A model generated the notes under the pieces. The model worked only from the letters and a program-made list of their open reading frames with translations, was not told the origin of the DNA and did no database searches. A stretch of 9,705 bases of DNA from Lachnospiraceae bacterium (GTDB lineage: Bacteria; Bacillota; Clostridia; Lachnospirales; Lachnospiraceae): contig CAADSM010000037.1 in the NCBI GenBank assembly GCA_900751785.1, positions 1-9,705 on the forward strand, written 5' to 3'. The position numbers and the translations under genes are program-made. Positions 6,646-9,705 of this stretch are shown in pieces (within the stretch, counting starts at the first letter, position 1; the number at the start of each line of letters is the position of its first letter).

Positions 6646-6705
6646 ATTTTACAGGAATGTTTTTCGAGCCGTCCAGCAGAATGAAAAAGCAGCATAAAAA
6701 AGTAT

Positions 6706-7131
6706 GTGACCGTGAAAGCGCAGGAGGGGGGAAAAGGGAAAAACATCCTTTTCATGACGCCCGGAAGGGTGGGAACCTCCTCTCCGGAGCTGGGCGTACC
6801 CGTAAGCTTTGCACAGATTTCCGGTTTTCGCGGTATCTGTGAAGTATCAGACAGCAGAGCCGGATATATGCCGGAACTAAGCTATGGGAGCCATATGTTT
6901 CAGGATCTGGTGGAGGCCGGGATCTTCTACTGTGCGCTCTGGGGAGATGACAGGACAGCCGCCTGGCAGGAGAGCCTTTTTGACGGCCTGCCGGACCTCT
7001 TCCCGGAAATCTGCCCGGAAAGTGCGGAATTCTTCAGCATGATCCGTGTGACAGAACCGGAAAACCTGTGGTACTGGAATAATGAGCAGACAGGAGAGAC
7101 ACTGTGCGGCTTTCTTCGAAAAGGAAAATAA
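6706..7131 (+). pseudogene. C-terminal remnant of a pyruvate phosphate dikinase-like (PEP/pyruvate-binding domain) protein
   Basis: The open frame of 141 residues begins at a GTG with no good ribosome site. I recognise its sequence as the C-terminal end of large (about 850-residue) PEP/pyruvate-binding-domain proteins related to PPDK and PEP synthase: PGRVGTSSPELGVPVSF at residues 19-35, then SYGSHMFQDLVEAGIFY at 59-75. The family normally has tryptophan in PGRWG; here it is valine (6769-6771). No ATP-grasp or phosphohistidine part is present upstream. A further piece of apparent coding sequence (FEPSSRMKKQHKK) lies in the neighbouring frame at 6663-6701. Removing one A from the A6 run at 6696-6701 would join it to KYVTVKAQEGG, which suggests a frameshift as well as a 5' deletion. 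The stop is followed by an intact terminator. Family recognition is from memory and moderate-to-good; decay is likely. Confidence 0.65.
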
Positions 7132-7139
7132 ATACGAAT

Positions 7140-7174
7140 GGCGGGAACACATTACGGCGGTTCCCGCTGTTTTT
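7140..7174 (+). terminator. Rho-independent terminator after the dikinase remnant
   Basis: GCGGGAAC (7141-7148) pairs with GTTCCCGC (7160-7167) across an 11-base loop, with a G-U pair at the base and TTTTT at 7170-7174. Its survival suggests the 3' end of the old gene is intact and that the loss was at the 5' side. Confidence 0.88.
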
Positions 7175-7192
7175 CTGTCCGTAGGCGGGAAA

Positions 7193-7260
7193 GGTTACTT
7201 CCTGGTAACCGGGTAATAAAAAAGTGCGTACTTCATCTCCTCACGTGATTTTATTATAAT
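7193..7260 (+). promoter_or_regulatory. Promoter region of the sirtuin gene with two palindromes
   Basis: TATAAT at 7255-7260 has only a weak -35 (TTCATC, 7232-7237) at 17 bases. Just upstream are GGTTAC-ttcctg-GTAACC (7193-7210) and AAGT-gcgt-ACTT (7222-7233), the second touching the -35. A poor -35 with adjacent palindromes suggests control by a dimeric regulator. The HxlR protein nearby is one candidate because such boxes resemble those of HxlR-type regulators, but this is a guess. Confidence 0.5.
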
Positions 7261-7283
7261 GGTATCATAAAAAAAGAATGACT

Positions 7284-7322
7284 GACGGCAGGCGGAAGCT
7301 GTATGGATCAGCGTCTGCCGTC
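7284..7322 (+). promoter_or_regulatory. Leader hairpin before the sirtuin ribosome site
   Basis: GACGGCAGGCG (7284-7294) pairs with CGTCTGCCGTC (7312-7322), 11 pairs with one G-U, around a 17-base loop. It lies in the predicted 5' leader, nine bases before GAAGGAGGAG (7331-7340). With no T-run it is not a terminator. It may stabilise the mRNA or affect translation. Confidence 0.6.
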
Positions 7323-7344
7323 TGCAGGCTGAAGGAGGAGTTCC

Positions 7345-8214
7345 ATGTTTGCAAATATATTTACAAGGAAAAATGCAGAGACATATTCTGAAAAGATCAG
7401 GCGCCTGAGAGAAGCGCTGGATGATGCCGACGCAGTCATCATTGGCGCCGGCGCAGGGCTTTCCACATCGGCAGGATTTACCTATGACGGTGAGCGGTTC
7501 GAAAAATATTTCTCAGACTTCGGGAGAAAATATGGATTTGACGACATGTATTCAGGCGGATTTTATCCTTATGATACGCTGGAAGAGCACTGGGCGTACT
7601 GGAGCCGCTATATCTGGATCAACCGGTATACCGACGCTCCGAACCCGGTGTATGAGGAATTATTCGCGCTTGTGAAGGACAGGGACTATTTTGTCCTGAC
7701 GACAAATGTGGATCACTGCTTCCAGAAAGCAGGGTTCGACAAGAAGAGACTGTTTTACACCCAGGGGGATTACGGGCTGTTCCAGTGCTCTGAGCCGTGC
7801 TGTCAGGAGACGTGGGATAATGAGGAGACGGTCCGCAGGATGCTGGAAGAGCAGAAGGACATGCGCATTCCGTCAGAGCTGATCCCGCGCTGTCCCCACT
7901 GCGGGAAGCCGCTGACCATGAATCTGCGGGCAGACGATACCTTCGTTCAGGATAAGGGCTGGTATGAGGCGTCAAAGCGGTATCTGGCATTCGCAGAAAA
8001 GCATCAGGGGAAGAGGATCCTCTATCTGGAACTGGGAGTCGGATATAACACCCCGGGAATCATCAAGTACCCCTTCTGGCAGCTGACCGCCCGCGATGAA
8101 AACGCCGTCTATGCCTGCGTCAATGCAGGACAGGCGGCGTGTCCCCAGGAGATTGCGAAGAGGTCGATCTGCATTGACGGGGATATCGGCGAAGTATTAA
8201 AAAAATTAAAATGA
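7345..8214 (+). CDS. SirTM-type (class M) sirtuin, probable protein ADP-ribosyltransferase
   Basis: A 289-residue cytoplasmic Sir2-fold protein starting at an ATG behind GAAGGAGGAG. NAD-binding GAGAGLSTSAGF lies at residues 34-45 and the TTNVD motif at 119-123 (N121, D123). A structural zinc site is given by C148 and C152 with C183 and C186. In ordinary sirtuin deacylases the motif after TTNVD/Q-A-G contains the catalytic histidine (HG). Here it reads YTQGDYG, with Q140 at that place. That replacement, and the whole run GERFEKYF to YWSRYIWINRY, match what I know of the SirTM class of S. aureus and S. pyogenes, which ADP-ribosylates a lipoylated GcvH-like protein and shows little deacylase activity. 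The usual SirTM operon partners (macrodomain hydrolase, GcvH-L, lipoate-protein ligase) are not within the window. The target here is therefore unknown. Confidence 0.88.
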   Translation: MFANIFTRKNAETYSEKIRRLREALDDADAVIIGAGAGLSTSAGFTYDGERFEKYFSDFGRKYGFDDMYSGGFYPYDTLEEHWAYWSRYIWINRYTDAPNPVYEELFALVKDRDYFVLTTNVDHCFQKAGFDKKRLFYTQGDYGLFQCSEPCCQETWDNEETVRRMLEEQKDMRIPSELIPRCPHCGKPLTMNLRADDTFVQDKGWYEASKRYLAFAEKHQGKRILYLELGVGYNTPGIIKYPFWQLTARDENAVYACVNAGQAACPQEIAKRSICIDGDIGEVLKKLK

Positions 8215-8452
8215 AAACCAGCAGATTCATTGGCTATTTGTTACCGGGATACATTTTGTGTCGGTTGCTAAGGTATCAATCGTGTCTCAATCGGCTCAGG
8301 TGTTTATGCCCATATCCGGAACGGAGAATTGTGTTCGGTGTAAGGCAGTGTGGGTATTCTGGGCAGTATGGGGAAATAATAGCATGCTTTATCTTGCCAT
8401 GATGTATGAAGAAGTCTTTTTTGGGAACTCTTTACGAAAGGGGACAGGTCTA
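8215..8452. other. Intergenic stretch with no recognisable gene
   Basis: Short open frames exist on both strands (for example 8258-8473 +) but none has a convincing ribosome site or a recognised family. No clear terminator follows the sirtuin stop codon. The region could be the junction where the toxin-antitoxin module was inserted, but I see no terminal repeats or attachment-site duplication. Confidence 0.5.
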
Positions 8453-8494
8453 TTGTTATTTTGTCCTGAATAATATATAATAAACGAGACAAAA
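8453..8494 (+). promoter_or_regulatory. AbiE operon promoter flanked by inverted repeats
   Basis: TTGTTA (8453-8458), a 17-base spacer and TATAAT (8476-8481). The -10 lies between the perfect inverted repeats TTTTGTC (8459-8465) and GACAAAA (8488-8494). AbiEi antitoxins are known to repress their own promoter by binding inverted repeats, so these arms are the obvious operator candidate. Confidence 0.7.
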
Positions 8495-8508
8495 AGGAGG
8501 TGATACGC

Positions 8509-9129
8509 ATGGCATACGGTTATGCGAAAGAGATTCAAAACCGCATTGGTGCGGCTCCTGACGGTACGATTTTTATTGTTTCCGATTTTTCTGATGTAGC
8601 GGACAGCGAGACCATACGAAGAAACCTGAACCGGCTTGTGCAGGCTGGTACACTCCGGCGTATTTTGAAAGGCGTCTTTGAAAAGCCGAAATTCAGTAAG
8701 CTCCTCGGGGAATATGTGGCGGCGGATCCGGATGCGGTTGCCAAAGCATTGGCGAGATGCTATCATTGGACGATCGCTCCCTGTGGAGATACCGCATTAA
8801 ATATGCTGGGGCTGTCTACTCAGGTAACGGCAGTATGGTCCTATATCAGTGACGGGCCATATAAAACCTATGAATGGGATAAGACAAAGATTGAATTTAA
8901 GCACCGGACCAATAAGGAGGTTACGGGCCTGTCGCCTATGACGATCCTGGTGATCCAGGCGTTAAAGACCCTGGGGAAAGAACATGTGGATGAAAAGACC
9001 ATACGGGTGCTTTCCCACAGGCTGAATGAAGATGAAAAGACAGCACTTCTTGCAGAAGGGGCAGAAGCAACGGATTGGATTTACACTGTGATTAAAGAGA
9101 TCTGCAAAGGAGAAAGAGAAAATGATTGA
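8509..9129 (+). CDS. AbiEi-family (DUF6088) antitoxin of a type IV toxin-antitoxin system
   Basis: A 206-residue protein. The frame opens at a GTG at 8500, but that GTG lies inside the ribosome site. The ATG at 8509 is eight bases after AAGGAGG (8494-8500) and is chosen. Residues about 1-62 look like a winged helix-turn-helix (DVADSETIRRNLNRLVQAGTLRRILKGVF), as expected for an autoregulating AbiEi antitoxin. The rest (APCGDTALNMLGLSTQ, then IEFKHRTNKEVTGLSP) matches the DUF6088/AbiEi type. It counteracts the AbiEii toxin without stable complex formation in studied cases, and represses the operon. The stop overlaps the toxin start by eight bases (9122-9129), indicating translational coupling and keeping antitoxin and toxin output linked. 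Confidence 0.85.
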   Translation: MAYGYAKEIQNRIGAAPDGTIFIVSDFSDVADSETIRRNLNRLVQAGTLRRILKGVFEKPKFSKLLGEYVAADPDAVAKALARCYHWTIAPCGDTALNMLGLSTQVTAVWSYISDGPYKTYEWDKTKIEFKHRTNKEVTGLSPMTILVIQALKTLGKEHVDEKTIRVLSHRLNEDEKTALLAEGAEATDWIYTVIKEICKGEREND

Positions 9130-9705
9130 GATTGCCAGACTTCCGGCTGATGACCGGCGGGAGCTGTTTCATAACACTGCAGCAAAAACCGGCCTTCACG
9201 ATGCCATTGTGGAAAAGGATTTTTGGGTATGCCTGACGCTGGATTACCTGTTCCACCGCTCTCCGTGGAAAAAGGCGGTTACATTTAAGGGAGGAACCAG
9301 TTTATCCAAAGGGTATCATCTTATCAGCCGGTTTTCCGAGGACATTGATCTGATTCTGGATTGGCGTGTCCTGGGGTACGGGATCAATGAACCCTGGGAA
9401 AAACGCTCAAACACCAAACAGGATGCCTTCAATAAAGAGGCGAACCAAAAGGCCGAGGTTTTCCTTGCAGAAACTTTTTGCCCGCAGGTCCGGGAAGGGC
9501 TTTCTGCTGAATTGGGTCTTCCGGCCAATCTTTACATAGACGAGGAAGATAAACAGACGGTGATCTTTGCTTATCCAAACCTGTTTACCGATGCCTCTAC
9601 CTTACAGGTGATTCGATTGGAGATCGGGGCGCTGGCGGCCTGGACACCGGCAGAGTTGGTGGATATTGTACCGTATGCCGCGGAGCAGTACCCGCAGTTA
9701 TTCAA
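9122..9705 (+). CDS. AbiEii nucleotidyltransferase toxin, cut by the window end
   Basis: The frame starts at the ATG at 9122, nine bases after AAGGAG (9107-9112), and stays open to the edge, so 194 residues are visible of what is normally a protein of about 300. It shows the AbiEii signature: IVEKDFWV at 29-36, then the nucleotidyltransferase motif GGTSLSKGY at 57-65 followed by the metal-binding pair D74 and D76 in FSEDIDLIL. A later conserved-looking stretch IRLEIGAL precedes a VDIVPYAAEQYPQLF segment typical of the family. Studied members are bacteriostatic and cause phage abortive infection; tRNA or nucleotide transfer is the proposed activity for the family. Nothing visible suggests loss of function. 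Confidence 0.88.
   Translation, partial: MIEIARLPADDRRELFHNTAAKTGLHDAIVEKDFWVCLTLDYLFHRSPWKKAVTFKGGTSLSKGYHLISRFSEDIDLILDWRVLGYGINEPWEKRSNTKQDAFNKEANQKAEVFLAETFCPQVREGLSAELGLPANLYIDEEDKQTVIFAYPNLFTDASTLQVIRLEIGALAAWTPAELVDIVPYAAEQYPQLF

Noticed and set aside
6567..6842. A 91-codon + strand frame covering the promoter-terminator unit
   Set aside because: It crosses a strong terminator and has no ribosome site. Only its middle part (6663-6701) looks like coding sequence, and I assign that to the dikinase remnant.
8258..8473. A 71-codon + strand frame between the sirtuin and AbiE genes
   Set aside because: It has a GTG start without a ribosome site, matches no recognised family and runs into the AbiE promoter.
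1..9705. CRISPR arrays, tRNA or rRNA genes and insertion sequences
   Set aside because: I found no regularly spaced repeats, no tRNA-like CCA/TPsiC pattern, no rRNA sequence and no transposase frame or matched terminal repeats in the window.

Overview
The window reads as chromosomal DNA of a low-to-mid GC Gram-positive anaerobe, most likely a gut Clostridia/Lachnospiraceae member. The reasons are strong AGGAGG-type ribosome sites, TATAAT/TTGNNN promoters with 17-base spacers, many hairpin-plus-T-run terminators, and the gene families present (iron-containing alcohol dehydrogenases, an HxlR regulator, a class M sirtuin and an AbiE toxin-antitoxin pair). The species cannot be fixed from the sequence alone.

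Layout. Bases 1-366 are AT-rich and regulatory, with two possible promoters and several short palindromes. Bases 367-4754 hold an alcohol/aldehyde cluster on the + strand: an iron-containing alcohol dehydrogenase broken by an in-frame TAG at codon 44, a lipoprotein alpha/beta-hydrolase (esterase-like), a LysR-type regulator, and an intact second iron-containing alcohol dehydrogenase. A plausible reading is that the surface esterase releases alcohols or acids, the dehydrogenases interconvert alcohol and aldehyde, and the LysR protein controls the set. This is inferred from gene order only.

Bases 4892-6030 hold a free-standing gene with its own extended -10 promoter. It encodes one protein joining a helix-turn-helix, a GHKL (anti-sigma-type) ATPase and a C-terminal STAS-like (DUF4325-type) domain. 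A bidirectional-looking terminator follows, then a convergent HxlR regulator on the - strand. The HxlR promoter region contains two small inverted repeats and lies back to back with a + strand promoter that runs straight into a strong terminator. Beyond that is a 5'-truncated, frameshifted remnant of a pyruvate phosphate dikinase-like (PEP/pyruvate-binding domain) gene.

Bases 7193-8214 hold a palindrome-rich promoter, a leader hairpin and a sirtuin whose catalytic histidine position carries glutamine. This is the hallmark of the SirTM (class M) ADP-ribosyltransferase sirtuins. The partners known from S. aureus and S. pyogenes (macrodomain, GcvH-L, lipoate ligase) are not in the window. After about 240 bases with no recognisable gene comes an AbiEi/AbiEii (type IV) toxin-antitoxin operon with its own promoter and flanking inverted repeats. 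The toxin gene runs off the right edge.

The most noteworthy items are the orphan SirTM-type sirtuin, the HTH-GHKL-STAS-like fusion protein, the amber-interrupted dehydrogenase, and the promoter-to-terminator unit at 6567-6645.
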